A stretch of DNA of 64,000 bases from Cordia subcordata (GCA_028554755.1 JAPTOF010000001.1:33809501-33873500), one strand, 5' to 3'. Positions 50,276 to 63,780 are shown, counted from the first letter of the stretch. The notes: generated by a model from the sequence alone, not told the origin. Translations and numbers: made by a program.

Positions 50276-50492
50276 TCTCTAAATTAGCCCTGGGTGACGG
50301 AAAACATTCTATTTAGAATGCTTTCTTTTCTTTCTCATTTTGGTGGTTAAAAGGTAGCATTCTTTCATTATTTCTCATATAAAGACACAATTGAGCAATG
50401 TTGAGATATTAAACTCCCCATGCTATTGATTATTTGCTTTTAAAAGGTAGCCTCATAGAAATTAAGTCTCTAACAAATTTCAACAACGTTAA

Positions 50493-50712
50493 GGACCCAT
50501 TTGGATTGACTTTTTTTAAAAGCGCTTTTTTAATGACTTTTGAAAAACAATTTGAGAAGTTGAAAATTTTGACTTCTTAAAAAAATTGTATTTGAATTTT
50601 TTCAGAGTTTTAACTTTTTTAGAAGCCAAATCAAATAATTATTACATATTTAATGTAACTTTTTTAGGAAAAAATAATTTTTCTTGAAAAAAAAATCGAT
50701 CCAAATAGGCCT
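50493..50712. mobile_element. AT-rich dispersed MITE, copy 5, both ends visible
   Basis: Left end ggacccatttggattgac and right end gatccaaataggcc are inverse to one another with few mismatches. About 220 bp, no coding. This copy defines the ends of the family most clearly. The target duplication was not resolved. Confidence 0.65.
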
Positions 50713-51724
50713 GAAATTGGCAACAATGAATGATCTGATTTTTTGTCGGTAGAGGACTACAAAGATAAGAAATGTGCACACATTTTTAGACTAGATTACA
50801 CTTATTCTAATTCTATTAAATTCTTTCTTCAAAAAATGCTCTAATAAATATATGATTCTTTTTTTATGTTTTCATATCAGATTATTTTTTTATTTTATTT
50901 TTTTAATTTGAATATTTTATTCAGTTATGTTAGATCTTTCATAAAAAAGGAAAATGATTAGTATTAAAAACTCATTAAAAATTAAATTTTACAAAATATA
51001 TCCTCTCTAGAAATGTCAACACGTGAGCTGGATGTATTAATGCAATAAATAAATACACCAATATTCTCTCTACAAGTTTAAGCTTTTAGAGGAGATTGAT
51101 ATCATATTAATACAAAAATTAAATACACCAATGGGTGATAACTCTATCAAGAACTAATGTTCTGTTTGGCCTAACTGCGATGTTTGGCCTAACTGCGATA
51201 TTTCAGCTACTGAACTGTAGTGTTTTTACAATAGAACTTTGGTTAAAAGTACTATGGGATAAAAGGCATCGATTGTTTGGCGTGATATTTTAAGAGTTGA
51301 GATTTTAGTTATTTTAAGAGCAAAATCAGACTTTCAAAACTATAGAGTAGTAGTTTTGACAAAAGAAGAAAAAGAAACTTCTCACATGTTGAAAAAACAG
51401 CTTTTCAAAAATCTGTTTCAAAAAGATCCAATTTAGAACTTTTTTGTTTTTAGCTTTTTTCAACTTTGACTTTTATGTAAAAGTACCTTTAAAAATTTGT
51501 CAAAAAAAGTCATTTTTAGCTTCTAAACTCACAAAAATTAATTTTGAGTGCCTAAAAACTGGGGCAGATAGATTTTAAGTTAGAGATGCGAAGCACGAAT
51601 TGACAACAGAAGCAAAAGCTGGCTCGTGTAATGCCATTTTGTTCAAATCGTTTCCCTTGCGATGCCATTGTGATAAAACTTGTACAAAGGCCGACAAAAC
51701 AAGATAGGATTCTCTTTTTAGTAG

Positions 51725-53733
51725 AGTAAATACGCTAAGTAATCCCTCACATTTGCTTAGTTTGACACTTTGATCCCTCACATTTAAATTTGATATTTTA
51801 GTCCTTGGGTTTGACTTGATTAACACAATTACCCAAATCTCCAAATTCCATCCAAAATTTAATATTTGACACGTGATGAGCACGTATGCATGTTTTGGCT
51901 AAAGAACGAGGACATATTTGTAATTTGCCCATCATCCTAAATTAGACTAACTCCAACAAATCCCCTAAAACACAAAAATCTCCATATTTAGGGGTTTTGT
52001 TAATGGCAAAGTGCTCCAACAGCTCCCTTATCCCATTCCCAAAATTTTAAGTTTTTTTTCCAATCCCAAAACAAAATACTTATATATAGGGGTTTTGTTT
52101 AATCCTCCAAAGCCAACCCCCAAATCCCATCCCCTATTCCCGTAACTTTAAGACTACAATATTATAAAACAAGGGAGCTGTTGGAGTGAAACTGAAATTG
52201 GGATTCCCTAAACTGAATGTTTGGTAAAAAATAGGGGAGCTGTTGGAATAGAATTGAAAATAGGGGATCCCAAAATATAAGAAAATGACTCAAATCACTT
52301 AAATTTAGGGAAAAAAATAGGGGAGTTGTTGGAGATAGCCTTAGGGCCAATTATTTGGGTTTAATATTCTTCTTCTTCACCCCTGTTCTCTTTCTCTCTT
52401 CTTCTCTTCTTTGTGCCATAAGTAGAACAAAGCTTCATAAGTTCAAAATCTTCTTCTTCCTTGCTCCATGCCATAGCTTGAAGCTTGAAGAAATTAAACC
52501 TTGCTTCATGACATTAGGAACTTAACATTGGGTGGTAAAGAGTTTTGTAATGGATTTCGATGCCATTTATGGGAAGTGAAATTCTTAATTATTGCTAAAT
52601 TTTGTTAATCGATGCCATTTATAGTGAACAAGTGCCCTTTTTCTCAATTTACCGAGTTCTAAATTTTTTGAACTAATTTGCTGAATTTCTTCGCGACATT
52701 ATGTTAATTCTTGCTAATTTTGTATTAATTTGTGTGCATCTTTTTTTTTTTTTCCTTCCCTAGAAGCATTTAATGACTTCTTTGGTATATGCAAGAGGTT
52801 CCTAAGCAACCCCAAAGGCCACATTTTCTTCCAGCTTGAATAGTTGTGCATATGAGGGGAGCTGCATCATCTAGCAGCTCAAGATCATTCAACGTAGGCT
52901 GAGGACATCGTGAAGTGTCCCGTGCACTTGGAATGGTCGAAATCGTGTGACTCTTGGCAATCTACAAGCATCGACCTCATCTTCTAATGTCGATGACTTT
53001 ACCAACCAAAACACTTCGGAATCAAGTTATTTGAATGAATGAAATTGGTGTTACGGAATGGTCGACTAGTGGAGACGAATATTTGCTGTTATGGATGTAT
53101 TTGGATATTAACATTGATTGCTAATTGGTGTGTATGAACAATAGTCTGTACTTTAAATTTGGAGTTTATTTATTGTTGAAGAACAATATTTGTGCGCTAT
53201 AATTGTAGTTTATAAATGTATTAAGAATACTAATCTACTAAACATTTCTTAGGTTGTGTAATCCACTTGAGGACTTGAGTTTGTGTTTATGTTATAAACC
53301 CTGCCTTTGGATTTGTAATAGGTCTTGTGTTTGTGAATATATTGTTGGTTTTTGGGTCAACCCTATAGATCGACCGATATTATTGTCCGATAGAATTAGT
53401 ATACCCACTAACCTATCCTTTTGATCGATAGAAGAATGTGCTAACTGATCTTACTGGTTGACCTGTACATCGATTAGCCTACTAGTCTACCTATACAAGC
53501 CCTAATTTAGCATGATAGGCAAATTTCAAAATCTACCCTTGTTTTTTAGCTGAAATGCACGTCACGCCTTCATTGCCTATGTAAAACCTTAAATTTTAGA
53601 TGGAATTTGGAGACTAGAGTAATAGCGTCAGTCGGTTAACCCTTAGGAATTAGAAATTAAAATGTCCAAATTAAAACATAGGGACCAAAGTGTCAAACAG
53701 AGTAAGCATAAAAGATTATTTAGAGTATTTACT
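51725..53733. mobile_element. Mutator-like element with ~210-bp terminal inverted repeats
   Basis: The left arm (51725-51937) begins AGTAAATACGCTAAGTAATC and runs through gtttgacactttgatccctc, ctccaaattccatccaaaat and ttgtaatttgcccatcat. The right arm (53511-53733) is its reverse complement with moderate divergence. Arms this long are typical of MULEs. A clear 9-bp target duplication was not found. No transposase frame is left in the interior, so it is non-autonomous. The interior around 52800-53050 is less AT-rich and may be captured sequence. Confidence 0.8.
51945..52340. mobile_element. Tourist-like (PIF/Harbinger) MITE nested in the MULE
   Basis: Terminal inverted repeats gactaactccaacaaatccc and, inverted at the right end, ggctatctccaacaactccc, flanked by the 3-bp duplication TTA (51942-51944 and 52341-52343). 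Internal copies of the same phrase (tccaacagctccct and inverse gggagctgttgga) suggest a composite or rearranged element. The 3-bp TTA duplication is diagnostic for PIF/Harbinger. Confidence 0.8.
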
Positions 53734-54167
53734 ATTTTCAATGTATTAAGTTACAGGGTGGCTTAATACCCGGAATGCCAGTAGCAGTGCCAAAAGGAAA
53801 ATCTTGGTGGTTAACAGATATCCTCTATTTTCTATTTCACAATGTGCAGTTGTTGGAATTTAAAATGGTGATATCGTGGACCAATAGAGACTTTACTTCA
53901 AAGATGGTCCATTTATTTATTTATATATGAGGATTTTTTTAAACGCGCGAGGCGTGGGGAGAGCCAATATATATAATTAAAGAAGGCTAAAGCAAACATT
54001 TAATCAAGATGGGCCCCAGTAAGGTCACGGGGCTGGGCTAGTCTGGCTTAGGTTGCATGGGGTATATTGCAACCCACCAAACATCTCCCTACATGTCCCG
54101 CTCTCATACTTCTGATTCCTGGTTGTTATATATTCTTGGCAGCATTTTGTTTTTATTCATTACTTTG

Positions 54168-54338
54168 GGCTCGTTTGAGTTGGATTTTTCAGAAGTGCTT
54201 TTATTTATAATTTTTGAAAAAATTTAAAAATTTCAATTTTGAAAAAAGTTGAATTTGAATCTTTCTAAACCAAACTAAATATTTATTATAATTAAATGTG
54301 TTTTTCTTACAAAAGAGTTAATTCAAACAGGTCCTTAA
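54168..54338. mobile_element. AT-rich dispersed MITE, copy 6
   Basis: Left end gggctcgtttgagttggatt and right end aattcaaacaggtcct are inverted relatives, about 170 bp apart. Confidence 0.55.
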
Positions 54339-54339
54339 G

Positions 54340-56660
54340 CAAGTTTTTATGAATCACAAAACATAAAAATATGCATATGAGCTACTTTTATTTTCTAGCT
54401 AATAATCCTGATTGTAGTAAGCATTTTGTTTCCAGTTTTCCCTCTTTTTGTTTTTTTCGTCTTGTCTTGTTGTGAGATGTTCTCGGGATTGAGATCAAAA
54501 ATACTTTATCAGATACAGAAGAACAGACATTTGAAACAATTCAATTCTTTGAAATTTAAATTCAGATTTGGAACAAAGAGAAAAGTAATTTCAAATTTAA
54601 GTTCTTCTCAAGAGTCAAGAAGTTATCAAATGGAAATCCAACGTGACGAGCGAGTATGAACAGAACTGTCTCTCGCAGACAGGACTCCTATATGGTGAGG
54701 GACTGGTCGTTCAAATTGAAATTGAACATTTTCTTTTTCTGGTCGATATTCTCATTCAGTTGTAAAGATTGAAGGACACTATCAATAAAAGTGCAGACGC
54801 AGTATGCTTTAAGGATAGTTTTTTTTTTATAACATTTTTAAGTAATAAGTGGTTGTGAAACATGAACTTATAAGTCGGGAAAGAAGAAGCGTAATTCATA
54901 AGTCACACACAAAAGTACTAATGTAATTTGTTTTGGATCTTGAACTTGAACAGTTTTTAATACTTTTAAATAAGTGACTGGTGATGTTGGAACTCGAACC
55001 CACAACTTGGCATTAACACTGTAAAATCATAATAGAATTACCAACTTGTGTAAAAATTTTAAACTTGTAAACAAAAATTTGGTATATTTATTTGTTATGT
55101 TAACAGGTGTGTTTGCAACCCCTTACATTTTCTTTTAAAATATTTTAAAAGAGAATTCAAAGGGTTTAACTTAGTAATATTGTTTAGGACATGAACAAAC
55201 TCATGTCTCGCGTTAAACTTACTTAAAAATTTATTTTTCAAAATCAATTTAATATATTTTGTACTTGACTAACTTATATCATAGGTATATATGAACATAT
55301 ATGTATGTATGCATGCATAACATTTTATCATATACAGAAAAAAAGAGATAAAAGGGTAAAGAGGTAAAGGCTTGATATTTACGAAATTAATGTCAACTTG
55401 ATGTAAGAGGGGGTTGGAATTTCGCAGACAAGTTTACACTGCCTGCAGATTCCAAATAAAAAAGAAAGCAACTTGCCCTACTTCCTCCTATAAAATTTAA
55501 CCTTACTTTGTTTATTACAATAATTTAGTGCAAGTGATTAAACAATTCTATCCAAGTGTTGAAATTTGGGAAAGAGACAGTAATCTTAGTAAAATTCGAG
55601 GTTGTCATTGCAAGCAATCATTTGATCTTATCATTAATTTCTTCCACTTCACTAAAACAGTGCAATTTTGTGAATGATGGGATAAACACATTGTTGCGCA
55701 CTTCTAGCATTCATACCTATCACAATGTCAATTTATAAATAAGAGAAATGAATGGATGGTAGTTTTGATTTTTATAAGAAATGTACTATTTTTTAAGGTT
55801 ATAAAATTTATAATATAGTAATTTATATGAATGACGATAGTATTTTATCCATTCTGGTTTATAAGAGTATCACTAGAGTTGAGGGCTTTTGGCCAAGAAC
55901 CACTACCCGGGGTTGGAGGGGTTTTGAATTTGCCCCGACCCCGTTTAGGGGCGGGACTGAGTAGGGGTTTATTAATCGACGAGCCCCCATTTTTATGCAT
56001 ATATCTTAATTTTTGTTATGTACTTATATAGTTTTATAGTATTACTATAAGTATTATATCTATGCTTTTAGTTCAATGGTTAAAGTTTCTTATGCAATTT
56101 TGAAAACCAAGATTGATATCTTCTTGGCAAACGACCAAGTGAGTTGCTGAAAACATAAAGGAAACATGATTAAAAGGATGGTAGAAATTAAAGACTTGAA
56201 CATCACCAGAAACTTATCATTCGGGTAAAATAATCCAAGCATCAACGCTAATCCAAAATGCTGGACCTATTAACAAATAAAAAAAATGTTAGAGGCTTGT
56301 GAATTTTTGCAATTTTTGCTCGGCAAGTCTAGTAGGAAACTTCGAGATGAGTAGGTGAGAAATGATATATTGGTGTGACTATTTTTGGCACAGATATATT
56401 AGGTCAAATGCGTGCATGAAATGTATATCTATCATAACGAGTTATTATCAGATGGCTGTACCAAAAGGTAACTATACATGGATGATGGCATTGATTGAAC
56501 ATTCTTTTGTTTTGCTTGAGGACAATGGCGCAATTATATAAACATCCAATGTTGGTTCCACTTCCAGAATTACATGATGGGTCAATTGGTGGGATCGATG
56601 GGGATAGCATAGACCATCTGTCCCCCCATGCACAGTTGAGTGCTTTTAACTTATAGCTTA
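54340..56660. other. Intergenic, no gene seen
   Basis: No convincing gene. A local GC-rich phrase (ccccgaccccgtttaggggc) lies at about 55933-55952. Confidence 0.5.
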
Positions 56661-56664
56661 TAAG

Positions 56665-56872
56665 CCATGTCTATGCTTAATGTCCAAAACTGCTCAAATA
56701 AATCTTTGCCATGTAAGCATAAGAAGTGATGGTACACGCATTGTCCATGCACAGTCCAAGGTTTGAACTTATACGTCATATCCAAAAGTATGTAAAAATG
56801 TGCTCAAATAAATCCTTGGCACGTAAGCATATGAAGTGATGGTAAGCTTATGGTCCACGCAGTCCAAACAAA
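56665..56872. repeat. Diverged direct duplication of about 90 bp
   Basis: ctcaaataaatc(t/c)ttg(c/g), aagcata(a/t)gaagtgatggta and cacgca...gtccaa occur in the same order twice, spaced about 120 bp. Confidence 0.75.
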
Positions 56873-56899
56873 AAAATCCAAAATCATAAAATAAGTGAA

Positions 56900-58200
56900 A
56901 AGCCTCTTCATTTTTTGAAGAACCATATATTTTTGGTTATTTAAAAAAAATATCTTCTTCTTCTTTCTTTTTTATTTTTTAATTTGCCCAAAAATATCTC
57001 CTTCGCTTGATCATTTTGTCCAATGATTGGAAATATTTATATAATTTTATCATATATATATATATATGTATATACATTTCTTGATTAAAATTTTATGGTC
57101 ACTTTATAAACAATTTATAGTGATTGACTATATAAGACAAATATCATTCTCAAATTAAAAATATGACGTAATTAAGTATTGCGGAAATTAACAAAGAGAG
57201 TTGAAACAAGAGATGAGCGTGGAGCTTCAAAATCCTAGCATCTCGATTACTCAAATGTGCTTTATTTCATTTTATTCAAGGAATGTTGAAAGTCAATAAT
57301 ACAAGAATTATCGCTGTTAAAATTTAATCTCGTGATTTTTCACATCTAATATAAGTGACATGTGGTAAATTTTTTTTTTTTGGATTCAAGAGACGTCAAA
57401 GGCCGATTACAATATGTAACTAGGGGAAATAGTTCTTATAATCATTCACACTAAAGGTGAGAGATATATCATTAGACTGTTAGGTCTTTGGTAGGTAAAT
57501 ATGTTTTCGCTTTGAGTTAAGGTGTCTTTAAGTTACATTAGACTTGAGATTAATCTCTATTAGATAAAAAATAATTAAAGAAAGACTTTCTCAATAAGTG
57601 TGTTTCGAGATTCGAATTTATGTTATCTTTTTTATGAGAGCGAAGTCATTACCATTTTAACCAATAATTTGGTGGTAAATATGTTTTTGCTTTCATGCTA
57701 GTTGAGCCACAGCTGTCGGCCAATAGAGAGTGCTAAGCATAAATATATAATGCAGCTCCTAAGGGTGGTTGCAGTTACTTTTGTCTCTCCGGCCAATAGA
57801 CATCAGGTTCAGAGTTGTCATAAAGATAATGAAAATTCCCAATGTTCCCTTTCCTGCACGACAAGTATAGTTTTGTACCCTTTAATCACATGCATACTTG
57901 TAAGGGAAAACCTCTTAAGAATCAGAACTTAGATTTTATCCTATAACAATATAAAAAAGAGTTCATCGACAATAAATTTCTAAAATTAGTTACGAAGTTA
58001 TAATTTAAACAGTGTACTATCATTGTATCTCCTCAAAATCTAGTTAAGACGGTATGCTCCAGTTAACAATGGCCGTGTTCCTTGGTTATATTTAAAGCTT
58101 GTCTAAGTTAAATGAAGTGCGGTGTACATAACCTGGACGCTAAATTTTAGCTTTCCATCATTCGCATTCTTTTGTGAAATGTAATTTTTTTCTTTTCATA
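56900..58200. other. Intergenic, no gene seen
   Basis: AT-rich. A short TA microsatellite lies at 57052-57066. No protein-like frame was seen. Confidence 0.5.
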
Positions 58201-58204
58201 CTAA

Positions 58205-58310
58205 AAGGGTGTTTAGTTTTACTTATTTGGTGCTTATAAATATTTATAAAAAAATATATATATTTTTAAATACTTGTAAACATTCAAAATAAACAAAGCT
58301 AAACACCCTC
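58205..58310. mobile_element. Small MITE of the GGGTGTTTGGC family, copy 2
   Basis: agggtgtttagttttactta at the left and aacaaagctaaacaccct at the right, about 106 bp. It lies about 520 bp upstream of the XTH start codon. Confidence 0.7.
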
Positions 58311-58618
58311 TAAACTTCAATGCCAAATAAGCTCGTAAATGAATAAGACCATCTTCATCCATGTCAATAGCTCTCAATAACTCTTGATTTATTATATCGT
58401 GTCAGTATGTAGTCCGGTTGGCATCCACTGAGTGGTCCAATTAATCATATACCAAAATGAGGGGCCATGCCCTTGAAGACAGAATCATTGCTGGAAGCTC
58501 TCAGTTTTAACAAAATAACCAAAAATCTCTGAACCATCCAATGCCCAAACAAAAGAGAAAAAGGCTCCAGCTTTCATGGCTGCTTAGCTGGCACCAGCTT
58601 CACCCCCCACGCCTCCAC

Positions 58619-58632
58619 ACCCCCCCCCCCCC
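58619..58632. repeat. Poly(C) tract in the XTH promoter
   Basis: A run of about 13-14 C about 200 bp upstream of the XTH start codon, followed by gcagccccgaggccccg. Confidence 0.85.
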
Positions 58633-58737
58633 GCAGCCCCGAGGCCCCGAACCCCACCAGCCCAGTTGGTTGGATATGCTCAAGCATTCACAAGTATTTG
58701 CCCGTCTCCTTAATAGCACACATCTCCCACTAGTCCC

Positions 58738-58744
58738 TATAAAT
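58738..58744 (+). promoter_or_regulatory. XTH TATA box
   Basis: TATAAAT within ccctataaatacttctc, 89 bp before the ATG. A (CA)n stretch at about 58771-58787 lies in the presumed 5' UTR. Confidence 0.75.
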
Positions 58745-58832
58745 ACTTCTCAAATTCAAACCTTATAGACACACACACACACACACTTTGTAATATCAAT
58801 AGCCTCTTAGCCCATCCATTTACTCATCCAAA

Positions 58833-60762
58833 ATGGCTTCTTCCCTTAAAGGGTATTCACCAATTTTGCTTTTAAGTGTTATTAGTTTAGTCATGAGCCA
58901 TTGCATGGTTGCCTATGCTGGCAACTTCTACCAAGACTTCGACTTAATATGGGGTGGCAATCGTGCCAAGATATTCAACCGTGGCCAGCTTCTGTCTCTG
59001 TCTCTGGATAAGACCTCCGGTTCCGGTTTCCAATCCAAGAAGGAATATCTATTCGGCAGGATCGACATGCAGCTCAAACTTGTCGCCGGCAACTCCGCTG
59101 GCACTGTCACCGCATACTACGTACGTATACAAACCATTTTCGTGACTTGTTAAACTACTATATATTTTCATATGGTAGTCACACGAGTCTAGCTTCGTGT
59201 GCACGTAAGACTCTCAATTATAAACAGCTAAACTCGTAATTGTCGGATGGAAGTAATTTCTAACTTAGGTCCCTACACAAAATTATTGCGAAAAGCAACA
59301 ATATTGACAAATTAATTGGCCCTGTATATAGTTAGCATTACGTGTTTCTTTTAATGATTAATTTACCTTATCTTTGTGACCTGAGAGTCCTCGTCATGTC
59401 ATGCCCATTATATTCTCTTATCGTGACACATTTATCCACCCAAATCACAGCCACGCAACTCAGCTACCACGTTTAAAAGCCAGAAAGAAACTGCTTTTAC
59501 CTGCAACAGGTGTCTTCACGTGATTATTATCAAATGGCAAAACTTTTTTTTTTTCCCTATTATAATTTTTCAGACCTATCAAAATCAGGTGTGATGAGCG
59601 AGAAATTCTTTCACAGATGGCACCTCATGATTCTTAACTTTGCACAAACTTTTTTTTTTGTCGGAATTGCACAAACTTTTTCGAACACCTTAAAGTGTAG
59701 TTTAAGCTAGGTTAAAAACACACGAGGCAGTGTTCCAAAAAAAAAAAAAAAGAAGAAAAAATTGACAAATAATTAATCTGACATGTGATCAAAAGCATGG
59801 AAAATTCTTCAAATCGGACCGCCCTACCCATTGGCCCCAATAGGAAAAAAGGGGCCAGCATGAATTTTTGAATGAGGAGGTGTTGGTCTGAGTACTTTCT
59901 CCAAAAGCGTTACATATTATCAAGGTCATTGACTTCAATCTAAAATTTAATTTTTCATCTTATTATATTGCAGTTATCTTCTCAAGGACCAACACATGAT
60001 GAAATTGACTTCGAGTTCTTGGGGAACGTAACTGGTGAACCATACATTCTGCACACCAACATCTTTGCTCAAGGAAAGGGTGACAGGGAGCAACAATTCT
60101 ACCTCTGGTTCGATCCAACCAAAAATTTCCACACCTACTCAATCATCTGGAATCCTCAACACATTGTGTAAGCGTATATGCCTTGAATATTTTCCTGTTT
60201 CTTATCGTTCATTTTATGAGATCATTTCATTAAAAGCGTAACTAACTCTTAAATCATTCTTTTTTTTAAAAATTATTGTTACGCTCGGAAGCGTGTAACT
60301 AAAAAAATATAACTGCTGTTTTCAATTCTTATAGTGTACGTAACTTTTCATAACGATACGCTGCATTTTTCTCATTTTTTCTTTTCCAGATTTTTGGTGG
60401 ATAACACACCCATAAGAGTGTTCAAGAACGCTGAATCGATTGGTGTACCATTCCCAAAAAGCCAACCCATGAGGATATATTCCAGCCTCTGGAATGCAGA
60501 TGACTGGGCCACAAGAGGTGGGCTAGTGAAGACTGATTGGTCCAAGGCACCCTTTACAGCATACTACAGAAACTTCTATGCCCAAACAGGTGGATCTAAG
60601 TTCACAACAAATGGGGCATCATGGCAGAGACAAGAGCTTGATGCTTACAGCAGAAGGAGACTCAGATGGGTTCAGAAGAATTTCATGATATATGATTATT
60701 GCCAAGACTATAAGCGCTTCCCTCAAGGTGTTCCTCCAGAGTGCAGAAGATCAAGGTTCTAG
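58833..60762 (+). CDS. XTH: Xyloglucan endotransglucosylase/hydrolase, three exons
   Basis: Exons 58833-59120, 59974-60167 and 60390-60762 give 284 residues with GT-AG joins. Residues 1-29 form a signal peptide ([19 protein letters not shown]). The GH16 active site [11 protein letters not shown] is at about 104-114, with nucleophile E106 and acid/base E110, followed by the N-V-T glycosylation site at N114 normal for XTHs. The C-terminal XET_C region has [12 protein letters not shown] and [10 protein letters not shown] with paired cysteines. It cuts and rejoins xyloglucan in the cell wall. The length and exon plan fit the XTH22-XTH25 group, known for touch and hormone responses; the exact paralogue is not decided. 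Confidence 0.96.
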
Positions 60763-60871
60763 AATATATGTGGGAAGCAGTGATTGATGGGAGTGCAGTT
60801 TGTAAAATTGTCCATGAAGATTTCTTTATTAGTTTGTTGTGGTTCGCTTAATAGTTTGTTGTATAATGTCG

Positions 60872-60877
60872 AATAAA
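60872..60877 (+). terminator. XTH polyadenylation signal
   Basis: AATAAA about 110 bp after the stop, preceded by T- and G-rich sequence (gtttgttgtataatgtcg), as in plant 3' ends. Confidence 0.6.
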
Positions 60878-61173
60878 TATAGAATTCCTCTTGTGTGAAA
60901 ATTTTTTTAGCTTCCTGGAGAACCTTAACTACTGAATCTGCATTTTATACATCATGAGATTAAATTATATCCTTGGATGGGCAAAAAAATTTAAGTTAAT
61001 TGAGCATCTACTGCATTGTTATAATATCTCAACAACTAATTAATAAATTCAGATTGTTCGTCTTCAACAAGGGAATCATGAACGGCGTGAAATAGTAGAT
61101 AATGTTAGACTCTTAACCAAGTTGTAAAATTATGGCCTAAAGAAGACATAAGCCCGGAACAAAGAGGATTTAT

Positions 61174-61290
61174 AGCCTGTTTGGCTCTGCTTATTTTGCG
61201 GCTTATAAGCTAAAAAAAGAAAATATACTTTCTCACATATTTTTTATTATTTGTAGCTTATAAGCCCAAATAAGCTTAGCCAAATAGGCT
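61174..61290. mobile_element. Small MITE of the GCCTGTTTGGC type
   Basis: Inverted ends agcctgtttggctctgctta and taagcttagccaaataggct, continuing into gcttataagc on both arms, 117 bp. Distant relative of the copies at 34627 and 58205. Confidence 0.75.
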
Positions 61291-61299
61291 CTCACTCTC

Positions 61300-63780
61300 T
61301 GACCATGGGTTGTTCATGAAAAAAAAAATTTTCTGCGTCTTGTGAACTACAAGCCTAGCTAGTCAAATTGAATTATTTATTTTTATAGCAGCGACCAACA
61401 AAGTCTTCAATCCGCTGAAATTTATATATTGATTTTGTTTTAAATATTAATTGACTAACAATTAAATCCCTAAATTAAAAATAACAATGAATACCAGTAG
61501 TAGATAAAAGATAATTATATTAATACATTAATTGAAAAGAATATTATAATTCACTCTGTAAGTACTAATATAATACTCTCGTAATACTTCAAAGGGAAGA
61601 ATAATAGATTAACCAACTTAATTAGAAACTAGTGAAGCTCAGAAGGACATGCATCCTTGATCCTCCTATAAAGTCCTCTAAGTAAAGTCCAATATATATA
61701 TTATATATTAATAATTTCAAAACCTTTGCATTCTTTTTAATTAGGTACTCTATTACTTTTAATTTTAAATATACAAAGAGAGTAATTTTATTTTCAAATC
61801 AAATTGTTATACAATTCCTATTTTTCCATTTAAATTCTAAATACTACTATTCTCAGAAAACAATTACATTTCAAAAATTAAATTAATTATAATTCTAAAA
61901 TTCCATTTCATAGTACTATGGGCATTTCTATTCTATTTTCTAAGAAAAATACTCTTTTTTCTACCATTACAACAATGTTTTGGACTTGTTTCACTGGTAC
62001 TTTTATGAATTCACCTTCACAAAAACTCATATATCAAATTTGCTTAACATCTAACCATTACCATTACCATCATCATCATCATTGTCAAGACCAAATGAGT
62101 ATGTAATGTTTGTATGTCCTTGAATCTATTTAAAATGCAAAATGTGAAATATATTGGAAAAAAAAAAGTAATTCCTCTCTAAACTACCTCATTAATCAGT
62201 AGATTGAATTCAATAACTTTTACCTAGTAAGCAAATACAAACATGGCAGCTACCTAGACATCAAAAACACAAATATGATATTACATTTTCATATATAGAT
62301 CTATAGCCAGTACCATAATCATATTATAAATATACAAACTTCTCAATTTTGTCTAGTGCATCCTCTATTATAACTTCAGCACCTAGGTTCCTAGTAAGAC
62401 CCTAACTGCTAAAAAAGATATGAAAGCCATCAAATGTGGGTGAAAGAATATAAAAAATAGAGAACTTACCATAACAAAGATAGTCCATGACATAGGTTAG
62501 CACATGATTATTAGAGGGAGAAAGTTAAAAAGATTGAGTAACAAAGCAGTTGTGAGTTTGCAGAAACCATATTCATCTTGCATGAAAAATTCAACTTAAC
62601 TAACTTTGTATTACAAGGTCATCCAAAGAAGAAAAAAAAGCAGCTAATACACAAAAATGTATTCATGTCTTTTGCAATGACAATAAAGATCTGCATGAAG
62701 AAGTGAAAAACAATATGAAAATATGGAATAGAACAATATTAAACACATGAGAAGTAATTAGAAGTACTACAATTGGGTGATAGCAACTATATATGAGATC
62801 CAAAGAGAATCATGTTTAGCGTATACTTATTACCTTGTGAAGAAGTATCCAACCTATTTTTGTTTGTCCAAACTCTGGATAGTTGTGAGGACTGGGTAGT
62901 TACCCCCACTTAACTACTCTAAGCATGATTTCAAAGTGGTATTACAGGATGTCAGTTATATTGGTAGTGAGACTCTATTAAAAATAAATAATAATAATAA
63001 TAAAATAAAATAGATAAAATAATTTTTGACCAGATAGTCAAATATATTGGTAGTAGGACTCTATATATACCTCTACACATATTCATGATTATTTTCCTAC
63101 ACTTCTTTAGCTCTTCCCAGAAAATCAATGAAGAACTACAATAGCAAATTAAGATTGGACGTATTTTTTTTCCTTTAAGGCTAATCTCAAGGTAAGTCAT
63201 AAGTATAATGGTGTATTATGAAATTTTTCTTATTAGACATAACAATAGGGGTTATATTTTTATGCATATAGGGTATTTTCAGAGGTAAATTGAAGAGATT
63301 TTAGATTTTAGAATTTGAGGTAAGTGGGATAATCTCGTACTTTGAATTCTCCTATCAATTTTTGCTTATCCTGTATTCTGTTGCCAACTTCTAATATATC
63401 GTTATCTTGTTATTGAATATATACATCATGCCTGAGTCAAGTTGGTCATGATAATCTTGCTAATTTCAACTGCAAAATCTGAGAGAATTTCCATTGCTAA
63501 TCAGACCCAGAATACGTACTTTGGCATATTGTTATTCCTTTTTGAGTCTTGCTCATCTCTTGAATTTTACCAAATCCATGGTGTGAGAACTTAAGAGAAA
63601 TTTTTGCTGCTGTTTGTTTCCGTGCTTGCCATACAAGAGAGCTGTGTGCAGTATTCATTTTACCATTTTAAACGTCCTCTTGTTTTCTTTCTTTTCCCCT
63701 TGCACCCAGTTTACTTTCTAACTATTTATGTATTTCAATTTTTTTTCTTATTATTGTTATTAGATCTTAAAGTACAAATT
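61300..63780. other. Intergenic, no gene seen
   Basis: AT-rich sequence downstream of XTH. A short ORF at 61918-62106 (62 residues, histidine run at its end) is not recognised. A TATA-like tctatatatacctc lies at 63060 with no gene after it. Confidence 0.5.

Noticed and set aside
56054..56130. tRNA-like agttcaatggttaaag start
   Set aside because: No matching B box, acceptor stem or anticodon stem could be drawn.
58541..58768. 75-codon frame upstream of XTH
   Set aside because: It runs through the poly(C) tract and TATA box of the XTH promoter and has no protein-like features.
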